64,000 bases of DNA from Nostoc sp. JL33 (GTDB lineage Bacteria > Cyanobacteriota > Cyanobacteriia > Cyanobacteriales > Nostocaceae), in NCBI RefSeq assembly GCF_017114985.1, contig NZ_JABXKP010000081.1:1-64000 (forward strand). The letters run 5' to 3'. This document shows, piece by piece, positions 1 to 8,799 of the stretch. The number at the start of each line of letters is the position of its first letter. Position 1 is the stretch's first letter. The position numbers and the translations under genes were made by a program. The notes under the pieces are model-generated. The model saw only the letters and a program-made list of their open reading frames with translations, did no database searches and was not told the origin of the DNA.

Positions 1-108
1 TTCAACTAGCAGCCCAAGTTCAACTAGCAGCCCAAGTTCAACTAGCAGCCCAAGTTCAACTAGCAGCCCAAGTCCAACTAGCAGACCAAGTCCAATTAGC
101 ACCCCCTA
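1..108. repeat. 18-bp tandem repeat, about 6 copies
   Basis: Unit TTCAACTAGCAGCCCAAG repeats from the window edge. The first four copies are identical and the last two carry substitutions. The array is cut by the window start, so its full length is unknown. The period is a multiple of 3. No gene is seen around it, so it is probably a slippage-driven intergenic array. Confidence 0.9.
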
Positions 109-244
109 AGCCAATACAGTTGAGTTAAGCATTTCTTCTTTCCCTTTGCGTCCCCTGCGGCTACTCCTGCAAAGAAGCAAGCTCAAGCTACGCCAAGGGA
201 GAAGACTGGCTCTTTCTGGCGCTAACAGCAGTCGAGGAAAGGGG

Positions 245-459
245 CAATACGCTTGGATTAAGAAGAATAAGCTGTTCCACATTTAACTTGCTCCCATTAG
301 GGCGGGCTTTCCGGCCCACCCCACAAGAGTTAGGTTTAATTAGGTTATGCAATTTAGATGTTTTTCAGGTTAGTAGGTTGGGTTGAGGAAAGAAGCAAGC
401 TACGTCCCTCAACCCAACCTACACCAGTTTTATTTTTTAGCCTTAACCCAAGTGTATTG
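245..459. mobile_element. Miniature element, CAATAC family, with a second element nested inside
   Basis: The left end CAATACGCTTGGATTAAG and the right end CCTTAACCCAAGTGTATTG are inverted repeats of the type seen at 32814, 36328, 46409 and 57750. The interior is interrupted by the 105-bp TAAGCTG element at 268-372. Without it, the element would be about 110 bp, the size of the copy at 57750. No matching 10-bp direct repeat is seen at its borders, so this is an older or rearranged copy. A further left-type end (CAATACAGTTGAGTTAAG) lies at 112. Confidence 0.6.
268..372. mobile_element. 105-bp miniature element, TAAGCTG family, copy 1
   Basis: It begins TAAGCTGTTCCACATTTAA and ends in a CAGGTTA-type end. 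The 100 bp from 269 to 368 recur almost exactly at 35975-36074. Inside is a GGGCGGG...CCCACCCC hairpin-like stretch. It lies within the CAATAC-family element 245-459. No coding capacity. Confidence 0.7.
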
Positions 460-530
460 GCAACCCCCTGTTCTTGCGCTGCTTCACCGATTTACGTCTA
501 CGTTAAAGAGTTTTAGCCAGAAAAATCTAA

Positions 531-635
531 TAAGCTAAAACACATCTAAGAAAGCATATCAAAATTTTATCAATATCTTGTGGGGTGGGCATCTTGCCCG
601 CCCTGATGGGAGCAACTTAAATGTCGATTAGCTTA
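531..635. mobile_element. 105-bp miniature element, TAAGCTG family, copy 2 (reverse orientation)
   Basis: The ends TAAGCTAAAACACATCTAAG and (reverse complement) TAAGCTAATCGACATTTAAG are inverted repeats. Read on the minus strand it aligns with the copy at 268-372 through the TTGCTCCCAT, GGGCGGGC and CCCACCCCACAAG blocks. It is diverged but the same length as copies 1 and 4. Confidence 0.65.
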
Positions 636-728
636 TTAGCATTGATGAAGGAATTGGATAATTTATTTTCTGGAGTTCCCTAAGTACAGTTTTGCGTAAA
701 AGCGTAGATTTTTTAATTGCAGAAGAAC

Positions 729-896
729 GCATTGGCATTGTCAGCCGATGCATTGGCATTGCAAGTCGATGCATTGGCATTGCAAGTCGATGCATTGGCA
801 TTGCAAGTTGATGCATTGGCATTGCAAGTCGATGCATTGGCATTGTCAGTCGATGCATTGGCATTGTCAGCCGATGCATTGGCATTGCAGCGTATT
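729..896. repeat. 21-bp tandem repeat, 8 copies
   Basis: The core GCATTGGCATT starts at 729, 750, 771, 792, 813, 834, 855 and 876, exactly 21 bp apart. Variable bases fall in the spacer part (CAAGTCGAT, TCAGCCGAT and similar). Because the period is a multiple of 3, several frames stay open on both strands. None has a ribosome binding site or a recognisable product, so it is not annotated as coding. Confidence 0.9.
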
Positions 897-927
897 CCCA
901 AATTTAATTCGCTACGAATTGCTGTAC

Positions 928-1030
928 TAAGCTGTTCCCCATCTAGTTCGTATATCTAAATTTCATCAAACTCTTGTGCAGTGGCACAGAAAGCCCGCCT
1001 AATTATGCGATTTAAATGTGGAATAGCTTA
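928..1030. mobile_element. 103-bp miniature element, TAAGCTG family, copy 3
   Basis: It starts TAAGCTGTTCCCC and ends ATGTGGAATAGCTTA, the inverse of TAAGCTATTCCACAT. The minus-strand reading aligns with the copies at 268 and 35974 (AGGCGGGCTTTC, GCACAAGAGTT blocks). It lies immediately upstream of the oxidoreductase gene at 1096, so it may overlap that gene's promoter region. Confidence 0.6.
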
Positions 1031-1095
1031 AGTCCAAAATTTCATCATTAAGGAACCACGACAAATTGTTTAAACGAGAATTTTAGGGAATTACG

Positions 1096-2412
1096 ATGTC
1101 TGAATTGTTTAAAGGAAAATTTTCTCGTCGTCAGATTCTCACTACTGCTGGGTTAGGAGCCATTTCAGCCGCCGCAATTGGTAGTATAGACGAAGAGGTT
1201 GCTGCCCAACAGCCAACTGGGCAAGCCACCCCACACGGAGGGACTTTGCCGCCTCAGATTGAGTTTCCGCCCATTTCGGAAAAGACTGAGGTTGAGACAG
1301 GGGGATCACCAACTGCATTACCTCCAGAGCGACGCTTGGGATTTGCGATCGTCGGACTGGGTAGACTGACATTAGAAGAAATCATGCCTGCATTTGCAGA
1401 ATGTAAATTAGCAAAGCCAACTGCATTAGTTAGTGGCGATGCTGCCAAAGCCAATCAAGTTGCACAGCAGTATGGCATCAAACCGCAAAATGTTTACAAC
1501 TATCAGAATTATGACAATCTCCGCAGCAATCCAGACGTTGATGTAATCTATATTGTGCTGCCTAACAGTATGCACCGTGAATATACAGTGCGGGGTGCTA
1601 AAGCTGGTAAACATATTTTGTGTGAGAAGCCGATGGCAACCACAGTGGAAGATTGTCAGCAGATGATCGACGCGTGCAAAAGCGCCAATCGTAAGCTGAT
1701 GATTGCTTATCGCTGCCAATATGAGCCGCACCATCGCGCGATGATTCAAATGATCCGCAGCAAAGAATTGGGAGCGATCAAGGTGATTCAGGCAGACAAC
1801 GGCCAAAACCAAGGCGGTGACTTAAACCAGTGGCGATTGAAACGTGCCTTAGCTGGAGGTGGCTCTTTACCGGATGTCGGAATTTACTGCTTGAATGCAA
1901 CTCGCTATTTGACGGGAGAGGAACCGATCGCAATTAGCGCCCAAATCTTCAGCACTCCTGGCGATCCGCGCTTCAAAGAAGTAGAAGAAAGTGTCACCTT
2001 CCAGCTGCGGTTTCCCAGTGGGATACTAGGGATTTGCTCTACTAGCTACGGCTTTCACGAAGGGCGGCGGTTTCGCGTCTTCGGCTCTGATGCTTGGGGA
2101 CAACTCGATCCGGCGTTCTCCTACAACGGTTTACGGATGATGGTTTCACGCAAATCACCAAGTAATAGCATGGCAGAAAACATTAGCGAAGTGCGGATAG
2201 GTGAGAAGAATCAGTTCGCCTTAGAAATCGATCACATGGCAGATTGTGTGATTGGGAATAAGCAACCCCATACGCCTGGTGAAGAAGGTTTGCAAGACCA
2301 AAAACTGATAGCGTTGATTTATGAAGCCGCACAAACAGGCAAAACGATCGCTCTACCTCGTGTGTCAGGATTGGATGTCACTCGTGGCCCCGCTCCCAGA
2401 ATGCTGAAGTAA
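1096..2412 (+). CDS. Gfo/Idh/MocA family oxidoreductase with Tat signal
   Basis: NAD(P)-dependent dehydrogenase of the glucose-fructose oxidoreductase type, 438 aa. The N-terminus carries a twin-arginine signal (SRRQILTTAGLGAISAAA, about residues 10-28), which predicts export of the folded, cofactor-loaded enzyme. The Rossmann fold starts near residue 80 (FAIVGLGRLT). The family motif EKPMATTVEDC, containing the conserved Lys, is near residue 178, followed by the C-terminal sugar-binding domain. A Pro-rich linker separates signal and enzyme, as in Zymomonas GFOR. Substrate is not predictable from sequence. It is followed 19 bp later by a broken MFS gene and then an XdhC/nucleotidyltransferase pair. 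Confidence 0.88.
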   Translation: MSELFKGKFSRRQILTTAGLGAISAAAIGSIDEEVAAQQPTGQATPHGGTLPPQIEFPPISEKTEVETGGSPTALPPERRLGFAIVGLGRLTLEEIMPAFAECKLAKPTALVSGDAAKANQVAQQYGIKPQNVYNYQNYDNLRSNPDVDVIYIVLPNSMHREYTVRGAKAGKHILCEKPMATTVEDCQQMIDACKSANRKLMIAYRCQYEPHHRAMIQMIRSKELGAIKVIQADNGQNQGGDLNQWRLKRALAGGGSLPDVGIYCLNATRYLTGEEPIAISAQIFSTPGDPRFKEVEESVTFQLRFPSGILGICSTSYGFHEGRRFRVFGSDAWGQLDPAFSYNGLRMMVSRKSPSNSMAENISEVRIGEKNQFALEIDHMADCVIGNKQPHTPGEEGLQDQKLIALIYEAAQTGKTIALPRVSGLDVTRGPAPRMLK

Positions 2413-2431
2413 ATACGTGCATAGCGCAGTC

Positions 2432-2851
2432 ATGACAACCTCTGCTTGGAGTCCGCTCCGTAACTCTTTGTTTGGCGATCGCTGGATTGCCTCAATTGTC
2501 TCCAACATTGGGGGTTGGATGGAGGACACGGCGGGAGCTTGGCTAATGACACTTGAATATTGTATTAACCCAGAGCAAGCAGAGGAATTCATTGCGGCAA
2601 TTCATGCCCTGCGAGTGGTGCGGTTACGAGATGGTGCGATTCGCTGGGGCATTGATGATACATCTCAGCCGAATCGCTACTTAGAGACATTTATCGTCGA
2701 GTCTTGGGTGGATCATTTACGTCAGTATGAACGGTTTACGGTGGCAGATCGAGAGATTCGTGAAAAGGTTTTTGCCTTTCATCAAGGCGATGAACCCCCG
2801 ATTATTTCTCAGATGATTTATGCTCACCAATCCCAAGAAGCACGAGCTTAG
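2432..2851 (+). pseudogene. MFS transporter with large internal deletion
   Basis: The first 30 or so residues (SPLRNSLFGDRWIASIVSNI, then GGWMEDTAGAWLMT) are the start of an MFS_3 / enterobactin-exporter-like permease. Directly after LEY the frame reads the family's soluble C-terminal region (NPEQAEEFIAAIHALRVVRL, then RYLETFIVESWVDHLRQYER and DREI). Intact homologues are about 500 aa or more; here nearly all membrane helices are missing and only about 140 codons remain. The frame stays open across the junction, so this is a clean in-frame deletion. A transport function is impossible. The start chosen is ATG 2432; a GTG at 2417 is also in frame. Confidence 0.8.
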
Positions 2852-2927
2852 AATAAAAGCATTAGTTTTGATTGGGACTGCCTGCTCAAGCTTACAAGCT
2901 GCTAGAAACAGAGAAATAAGCAATCAA

Positions 2928-4085
2928 ATGAACGAATTACAAGCAATTTTAGAAGGCTTCGAGTCAAGTCAAACAAGTGGTGAAATCACTTTCCTTGCCA
3001 CTGTAGTCAAAACTCAAGGTTCAACCTATCGCCGACCGGGTGCCAAAATGTTGATTACAAATACAGGTCGGATGATCGGAACAATCAGCGCTGGTTGCTT
3101 GGAAAACGACGTATTTGAGCATACTCAACAACGAATGTCAGAAGGCGAACCAATTGTTATTACTTACGATAACGCCGCCTCTGAAGATATTTTTTGGGGC
3201 TTTGGTTTGGGGTGCAATGGGATAGTGCAAATTCTCCTCGAACGTCTTGAGAGAGAAACGATGCCGAATGCGATCGCTTTTACACAAGAGTGCTTAAATA
3301 AAAAACATTTGGGTATTATTGCTACAGTCTTTGCCTTTGAAGGCGCAGTCAATGTCAAACTTGGGTCGCGCTTACTGCTATATCCAAATGGTAAAATTAT
3401 CACTGACATCAAAGATCCAACTTTAATTCCATCTCTGATTGCAGATAGTCAAGCAGCCTTTACTAATCAAAAGTCAAGTGTAAAGAACTATCAGCTACCT
3501 TTAGGCAGTGTAGAAGTTTTCATTGAAGTCATCCAACCACCCACACGTTTAGTAATATTTGGTGCAGGTTATGACGCTGTACCCGTAGCACAATTTGCTC
3601 AAGCATTAGGTTGGCAGGTTACTGTAGTCGATTGTCGAGCTAATCAAGCAACTAAAGAGCGATTTCCTCGTTCTTGTGATCTGATTCTTAGTCGGCGGGA
3701 AGTTGTAGATAAACAGGTATTTATCGATGACTACACAGTTGCTGTGGTGATGACGCATAATTACCTTGACGACCTGGAAATTTTGAAAATGTTGCTGCCA
3801 TCTCCTGCACGCTACATCGGGGTTTTAGGGCCAAAGCTGCGTACTGAAAGATTGCTTGAAGATTTACGCCTGCAAGGAATAGTTTATAATACTGAACAAT
3901 TAAAAAGATTGCATGGCCCTGTTGGGATTGACATCGGAGCAGATACACCTGAAGGAATAGCGATCGCGATTATTGCTGAAATTCAAGCAGTGCTAACAAA
4001 CAGCAGTGCTAATTTTTTAAGAAATCGCCATCAACCAATTCACCAATCCGATGAAAGCAACTTAAACTTGCTACTTACCACATAG
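2928..4085 (+). CDS. XdhC/CoxI family protein
   Basis: Family known for inserting or sulfurating the molybdenum cofactor in xanthine dehydrogenase or aldehyde oxidase-type enzymes. The N-terminal XdhC/CoxI domain has ATVVKTQGSTYRRPGAKML and GTISAGCLENDVF, with a Cys in the conserved GCLE motif, and LGCNG further on. A Rossmann domain follows about 200 residues in (VIFGAGYDAVPVAQFA), then GVLGPKLRTERL and GIDIGADTPEGIA. The frame is open from 2820, but ATG 2928 gives the usual family N-terminus (MNELQAILEGFE) and avoids overlap with the transporter remnant. It is 12 bp from the nucleotidyltransferase gene, so the two are probably cotranscribed. No molybdoenzyme subunits are present in the window. 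Confidence 0.85.
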   Translation: MNELQAILEGFESSQTSGEITFLATVVKTQGSTYRRPGAKMLITNTGRMIGTISAGCLENDVFEHTQQRMSEGEPIVITYDNAASEDIFWGFGLGCNGIVQILLERLERETMPNAIAFTQECLNKKHLGIIATVFAFEGAVNVKLGSRLLLYPNGKIITDIKDPTLIPSLIADSQAAFTNQKSSVKNYQLPLGSVEVFIEVIQPPTRLVIFGAGYDAVPVAQFAQALGWQVTVVDCRANQATKERFPRSCDLILSRREVVDKQVFIDDYTVAVVMTHNYLDDLEILKMLLPSPARYIGVLGPKLRTERLLEDLRLQGIVYNTEQLKRLHGPVGIDIGADTPEGIAIAIIAEIQAVLTNSSANFLRNRHQPIHQSDESNLNLLLTT

Positions 4086-4097
4086 TTTTTATCTTTT

Positions 4098-4742
4098 ATG
4101 GTATTTAACACTGAGCAAATAGACAATCAAAAATCAACCATAGCGATTATGATTCTTGCTGCTGGTGCATCGACTCGTATGGGTACACCAAAACAACTAT
4201 TGCTTTACCAAGGACGTAGTTTTTTGCAATACATTACAGAAATGGCGATCGCTTCAGTTTGTCAACCTGTGGTAGTAGTACTTGGAGCAAATGCAGAACA
4301 AATTCATCCCCAAATTAAGCACCTTCTTGTTAGAGTAGTTAATAACTCAGATTGGGCTTGTGGGATGGGTAGTTCAGTCAAGAGCGGCATTGAATTATTA
4401 AATAATCTTCCTGAAAAAATAGAAGCAGTAGTTATTACACTTTGCGACCAGCCATTTGTTTCTCACCAAATTATTAATCAACTTGTTGATGCATATTATT
4501 CGACAAAAAAACCGATTATTGCTTGTGAATATGCGGGTACATTAGGTGTACCCGCTCTATTTAGTCAGAGATTTTTTTCAGAACTTGCTGCTTTGAAAGA
4601 AACTTCAGGAGCAAAAAGAGTTATTAATAATAACCTCAATGAAGTGTTTTCCATTCCGTTTTCACTAGGGGATATCGATATTGATACACCAAAGGATTAC
4701 GAACAATTACTATCAATTACCAGAGCCGCTTCTGGAGTATAG
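4098..4742 (+). CDS. MobA/MocA-like nucleotidyltransferase
   Basis: 214-aa NTP transferase of the MobA-like family (CTP:molybdopterin cytidylyltransferase type). The nucleotide-binding signature LAAGASTRMGTPKQLL is near residue 20. Later motifs include WACGMGSSVKSGIE, the acidic metal site LCDQPF and the substrate loop CEYAGTLGVPALF. Members next to XdhC usually add CMP or a related nucleotide to molybdopterin for xanthine dehydrogenase or aldehyde oxidase-class enzymes. The location 12 bp after the XdhC gene supports that role. The cognate enzyme is not visible here. Confidence 0.82.
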   Translation: MVFNTEQIDNQKSTIAIMILAAGASTRMGTPKQLLLYQGRSFLQYITEMAIASVCQPVVVVLGANAEQIHPQIKHLLVRVVNNSDWACGMGSSVKSGIELLNNLPEKIEAVVITLCDQPFVSHQIINQLVDAYYSTKKPIIACEYAGTLGVPALFSQRFFSELAALKETSGAKRVINNNLNEVFSIPFSLGDIDIDTPKDYEQLLSITRAASGV

Positions 4743-4787
4743 TAAACCTTTTGCTCCCTGACAAAAGTCAGACAATTTTGGATTTTG

Positions 4788-4854
4788 AATCTTCTCTTCT
4801 TAGGCAACGCCCAACAATTCCATTATCCAAAATTTAAAATCTAAAATTCGGTGA
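4788..4854. repeat. 67-bp dispersed repeat, copy 1
   Basis: The stretch from AATCTTCTCTTCTTAGGCAA to ATCTAAAATTCGGTGA recurs at 47235-47301 in the same orientation with about two differences. It lies between the converging 4098 gene and the malic enzyme gene. A partial relative (CAGACAATTTTGGATTTTG) is at 46987. Confidence 0.8.
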
Positions 4855-4858
4855 TTAT

Positions 4859-6250
4859 TTAATTCCGAGCGATACCTTCTTCACGCGCTGCACGTTGCAC
4901 AGCAGCAGCAACAGCAGTGGCGACGCGCTCATCAAAGACTGAAGGAATAATATGTTCCCGACTTAAGTCTGAAGGCTTGACTAAGGAGGCGATCGCACTT
5001 GCGGCTTCTAGACACATTTTGGTGGTAATTGTCTGTGCCCGACAATCTAAAGCACCACGGAATACCCCAGGAAAAGCGAGGACGTTATTGATTTGATTCG
5101 GGTAGTCACTGCGACCGGTAGCGATCACAGCAACATCTTCACTGATTAATTCTGGCTGAATCTCTGGAATCGGATTTGCCATTGCAAACACAATTGGATC
5201 TTTCGCCATCGAATGTACCATTTCTAGTGTCAAAACTCCCGGTGCACTGACACCAATAAATACATCTGCTCCTTGCATTGCACCCGCTAATGTCCCCTGA
5301 GCTTTCACGGCAAATTCGAGTTTTTCTGGTGTCAAATCGGTGCGACTAGTAGAAATAATCCCTTTAGAGTCGCACATCCAGATTTTTTCTGCCCCAGCTT
5401 TCCGGAGTAACCGAGCGATCGCCACTCCCGCCGCCCCAGCACCGTTAATCAGGATCTTGATTTCCCCTATTGACTTTTGTACCAGCTTTAGGGAATTAAA
5501 TAACGCGGCCAAGGTGACAATTGCTGTACCGTGCTGGTCATCATGAAATACGGGAATATCTAACTCTTGGCGCAATCTTTTTTCTATTTCAAAGCAGCGA
5601 GGTGCAGCAATATCTTCTAGATTCACGCCCCCAAACACTGGAGCGATATTCTTAACTGTCTGGATAATCTCTTCTGTATCTTGAGTCGCCAGACAAATCG
5701 GAAAAGCATCCAGCCCCGCAAATTCCTTGAACAGCATTGCTTTGCCTTCCATGACTGGTAGGGCGGCTGCTGGGCCGAGATTTCCCAATCCCAAAACGGC
5801 ACTACCATCGCTAACAATGGCAACAGTGTTTTGTTTGATGGTTAACTTGTAAACTTCCTCTGGATCTTGAGCGATCGCAGTACAAATTCGACCGACTCCG
5901 GGCGTGTAAGCCATTGCTAGATCGGATACACTCTTCAGGGGAATTCTGCTGACAATGCTGATTTTGCCACCGCGATGCAAATTAAAGGTGCGATCGTAGA
6001 CGCTGAGTAACTTGATGTCTGGCAATGCTTTGACTGCTTGCACAATCGTTTCAGCGTGCTCAGTACTAGCAGCATCCACAGTCAGATCGCGGGTAGACTG
6101 TTTGCGGGTTTCCTCGATTAAATCAATTTGACCCAGATTACCGCCAGTGGTTGCGATCGCCTGGGTTATCAACGCCAACATCCCTATACGATTGGGAATC
6201 TGCAAACGCAGTGTCAAACTAAAACTAGAATTCGGAGTTAGGTCTGTCAT
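4859..6250 (-). CDS. NAD(P)-dependent malic enzyme with N-terminal ACT domain
   Basis: 463 aa. Residues about 10-85 form an ACT-type regulatory domain (LRLQIPNRIGMLALITQAIA). The malic enzyme catalytic domain follows: AYTPGVGRIC with the general-acid Tyr, SDGSAVLGLGNLG, PVMEGKAMLFK with the catalytic Lys, VNLEDIAAPRCF with the metal-binding acids and FHDDQHGTA. The NAD domain is INGAGAAGVAIARLL. It converts malate to pyruvate and CO2; with PEP carboxylase at 14521 it bears on C4-acid flux. The ACT fusion suggests allosteric control by a small ligand, probably an amino acid. A monocistronic gene with clear intergenic space on both sides. Confidence 0.93.
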   Translation of the reverse strand: MTDLTPNSSFSLTLRLQIPNRIGMLALITQAIATTGGNLGQIDLIEETRKQSTRDLTVDAASTEHAETIVQAVKALPDIKLLSVYDRTFNLHRGGKISIVSRIPLKSVSDLAMAYTPGVGRICTAIAQDPEEVYKLTIKQNTVAIVSDGSAVLGLGNLGPAAALPVMEGKAMLFKEFAGLDAFPICLATQDTEEIIQTVKNIAPVFGGVNLEDIAAPRCFEIEKRLRQELDIPVFHDDQHGTAIVTLAALFNSLKLVQKSIGEIKILINGAGAAGVAIARLLRKAGAEKIWMCDSKGIISTSRTDLTPEKLEFAVKAQGTLAGAMQGADVFIGVSAPGVLTLEMVHSMAKDPIVFAMANPIPEIQPELISEDVAVIATGRSDYPNQINNVLAFPGVFRGALDCRAQTITTKMCLEAASAIASLVKPSDLSREHIIPSVFDERVATAVAAAVQRAAREEGIARN

Positions 6251-6478
6251 GTTTATTTGGGATTTTAAGTTTTAGATTTTATATTGAATTGAGACGAAAA
6301 CTAAAATCTGAGATTTGTAGTCAGTCGAAACACAATAAATTATTTTTCTTTATACCAATGCATTCACTAATATAAATGGGTAACAACTTAGTAATTGTAC
6401 CCAAATACACCAGATATTTTTTGAAAATTTTATCTGTGTAAATATTTTTATTTTTAAATCTACTTGTATTAAGTTTGA

Positions 6479-7183
6479 CTAAGTTAAACGCTCAACAAAC
6501 TCCGTGTGTTCTTTTGAATTTAACCCTTGTTGCAGTACTGCTAAAACTTTCGTCATATCTCCTGTGATGAGTGAGGTGATAGCTAACCACAAACCTGGAA
6601 ATACTCTACTTTTAATCACCCCATCTGCATCTGCCACAAGTGGCAAATATTCATCATTTTCCAAGCAGAACCAGTCGAGTTTATTCTCTAAAGTCTGCCA
6701 AACGATATATTCCTGTACTCCGTTGCGGCGGTAGGCGCGTTTTTTGTCGTACAAATCAATAGATGCACTACTGGCTGCTACTTCTGCTACTAATTCCGGT
6801 GCGCCTTCTACGTAATCATCTTCACTTATTTGTGCCTGTCCCCTGGTTGGTTTATCTATCAATAGCAAAACATCAGGCTGTGGTTCATTATCTAAATCTA
6901 AGCGCACGGTAGCATTGTCACCTAGTTCTACGCCTGGGGTGGAAACTTTGTAATTTCCTAACCAGACAATTAAGTTTCCATGAGGTAAACCATGACTTCT
7001 AAAACGCAATGGTGATGCCACGTAGACGACTCCTTCGATTAATTCTGCTTTTTTATCGGGCATTGCTGTATAGCGCCGCTCGAATTCGTGGCGGGTTAAG
7101 CGATCGCCACTTTCTAAGGGAGGGATAAAAGCGCTATTATTTAAGCCATGTTTCACAGAAGCCGCCATTACCTGATTCCTCAT
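6479..7183 (-). CDS. Uma2 (DUF820) family putative restriction-endonuclease-like protein
   Basis: 234 aa. PD-(D/E)XK fold family greatly expanded in cyanobacteria. Visible core: ELIEGVVYV near residue 45, then PQPDVLLLID, then PELVAEVAASS, with YDKKRAYRRNGVQEYIVW carrying a conserved Lys and the final strand. These give the usual D...E-x-A...K arrangement. Two in-frame starts are possible (7183, or ATG 7168). A second family member lies at 40050. Biological role unknown; no partner gene is adjacent. Confidence 0.85.
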   Translation of the reverse strand: MRNQVMAASVKHGLNNSAFIPPLESGDRLTRHEFERRYTAMPDKKAELIEGVVYVASPLRFRSHGLPHGNLIVWLGNYKVSTPGVELGDNATVRLDLDNEPQPDVLLLIDKPTRGQAQISEDDYVEGAPELVAEVAASSASIDLYDKKRAYRRNGVQEYIVWQTLENKLDWFCLENDEYLPLVADADGVIKSRVFPGLWLAITSLITGDMTKVLAVLQQGLNSKEHTEFVERLT

Positions 7184-7278
7184 CCGCAGGAGTTGTAGCT
7201 TGAATCTAACATAATGGAGTGCGATGTCTTCTCGTGTAAAAATTGGATATTTTTTTATTTAGAAGTTCTTAATTACAA

Positions 7279-7316
7279 CAAAAAAGCGCCCCCCATTTCT
7301 CGAGGGCGCTTTTTAT
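7279..7316 (-). terminator. Rho-independent terminator of psbA
   Basis: On the minus strand a GC-rich stem (AAAAGCGCCCTCG...GGGGGCGC) is followed by a run of six Ts. It starts about 19 bp past the psbA stop codon. Confidence 0.85.
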
Positions 7317-7334
7317 TTAGCGAATACTGAAGTA

Positions 7335-8417
7335 TTAACCATTGATAGCAGGAGCAGTCATTGCTACAGGTGTAATTTCACCAGCAGCTAAGTCTAAGGG
7401 GAAGTTGTGAGCGTTACGCTCGTGCATTACTTCCATACCCAAGTTAGCGCGGTTGATTACGTCTGCCCAGGTGCTGATGACGCGACCTTGGGAGTCAATG
7501 ATTGATTGGTTGAAGTTGAAACCGTTCAGGTTGAATGCCATCGTGCTGATACCCAAAGCGGTGAACCAGATACCGACGACAGGCCAAGCTGCTAGGAAGA
7601 AGTGCAGTGAACGGCTGTTGTTGAAGGAAGCGTATTGGAAGATTAGACGACCGAAGTAGCCGTGGGCTGCAACGATGTTGTAGGTTTCTTCTTCTTGACC
7701 GAACTTGTAACCGTAGTTTAGTGATTCGGTTTCGGTGGTTTCACGCACCAAGGAAGAAGTTACTAGAGAACCGTGCATTGCAGAGAACAATGAACCGCCG
7801 AATACACCAGCCACACCTAACATGTGGAAGGGGTGCATCAAGATGTTATGTTCTGCTTGGAACACAATCATGAAGTTGAAGGTTCCAGAGATACCCAAAG
7901 GCATACCATCTGAGAAAGAACCTTGACCGATGGGGTAGATCAAGAATACTGCGGTAGCGGAAGCCAAAGGTGCGCTGTAAGCTACGCAGATCCAAGGACG
8001 CATACCTAAGCGGTAAGAAAGTTCCCACTGACGACCCAGGTAGGCGGCGCAACCGATCAAGAAGTGGAAAACTACCAATTGGTAAGGGCCGCCGTTGTAC
8101 AACCACTCATCTAAGGAAGCAGCTTCCCAGATTGGGTAGAAGTGCAAACCGATGGCGTTTGAAGAAGGTACTACTGCACCAGAGATGATGTTATTTCCGT
8201 AGATCAAAGAACCTGCAACTGGTTCGCGGATACCATCGATGTCCACAGGAGGAGCAGCGATAAAGGCAATTACGAAGCAGGTGGTCGCAGCTAGCAGGGT
8301 AGGAATCATCAAAACACCGAACCAACCGATATATATACGGTTATCCGTGCTGGTGATCCACTCGCAGAAGCGATCCCATACATTAGCGTCAGAGCGCCGT
8401 TGTAAGGTTGTGGTCAT
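7335..8417 (-). CDS. psbA: Photosystem II reaction-centre protein D1
   Basis: 360 aa, full length. All functional residues I checked are present: Tyr161 (YZ), Asp170, Glu189, His190, His198, His215, His272, His332, Glu333, His337, Asp342 and Ala344, so the Mn cluster, P680, QB and iron ligands are intact. Processing after Ala344 would remove a 16-residue tail. Residue 130 is Gln, the D1:1 (low-light) signature; high-light D1:2 copies have Glu. Gly80, Phe158 and Thr286 exclude the divergent microaerobic D1' class. Other psbA copies are expected elsewhere in the genome. The upstream 200 bp are AT-rich, but I could not assign a promoter with confidence. Confidence 0.98.
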   Translation of the reverse strand: MTTTLQRRSDANVWDRFCEWITSTDNRIYIGWFGVLMIPTLLAATTCFVIAFIAAPPVDIDGIREPVAGSLIYGNNIISGAVVPSSNAIGLHFYPIWEAASLDEWLYNGGPYQLVVFHFLIGCAAYLGRQWELSYRLGMRPWICVAYSAPLASATAVFLIYPIGQGSFSDGMPLGISGTFNFMIVFQAEHNILMHPFHMLGVAGVFGGSLFSAMHGSLVTSSLVRETTETESLNYGYKFGQEEETYNIVAAHGYFGRLIFQYASFNNSRSLHFFLAAWPVVGIWFTALGISTMAFNLNGFNFNQSIIDSQGRVISTWADVINRANLGMEVMHERNAHNFPLDLAAGEITPVAMTAPAING

Positions 8418-8660
8418 TGTTTTATAAGTGCTATATGTTGTTGTTAAAAATGGAACAAGCGGATTTTTTTCGCCTGTTAAAATCCAGTCTACAAGAATTT
8501 ACTTTCAGGCGCTCTGTGACTTAATATTCTGTTACAGAATTCTCTAACAAGCTCATCGAACTGTAAAGTTTTCCTACTATGAAATAATAATCATAAAAGT
8601 AATGGATTGAGGCTTTGTAAGCCATTTCAATATCAAACTAGCTGTAACTATCAATGATCT

Positions 8661-8799
8661 CATGTCCGCTTGATTAGTTATTAAATGCGAAGAACCCCAA
8701 AGAGCCAAAGCTACGCTTTGTCTCCCCTCCCCGCTAGCGGGGAGGGGCTGGGGGTGGGTGCAATGAATGTGGGAATGATAACTAATTATTCGGACATAA
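8661..8799. mobile_element. Miniature inverted-repeat element, ATGTCCGC family, copy A
   Basis: Ends CATGTCCGCTTGATTAGTTA and (reverse complement) TATGTCCGAATAATTAGTTA. The interior has a GC-rich hairpin CCCCTCCCCGC...GCGGGGAGGGG and the GAAGAACCCC block shared with the copies at 58291 and 46608. No coding capacity. It lies upstream of psbA and downstream of the acyltransferase gene, both on the minus strand. Confidence 0.7.

Noticed and set aside
717..959. Overlapping open frames on both strands over the 21-bp repeat
   Set aside because: All are by-products of a repeat period divisible by three; no ribosome binding site, domain or codon bias supports translation.
7846..8106. Minus-strand alternative frame within psbA (86 codons)
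   Set aside because: It overlaps the perfectly conserved psbA frame and is a shadow.
8418..8640. psbA promoter candidates TTTACA-17-GAGAAT and TTGTTA-17-ATATTA (minus strand)
   Set aside because: Both match the consensus weakly and neither is clearly better, so no promoter is annotated.
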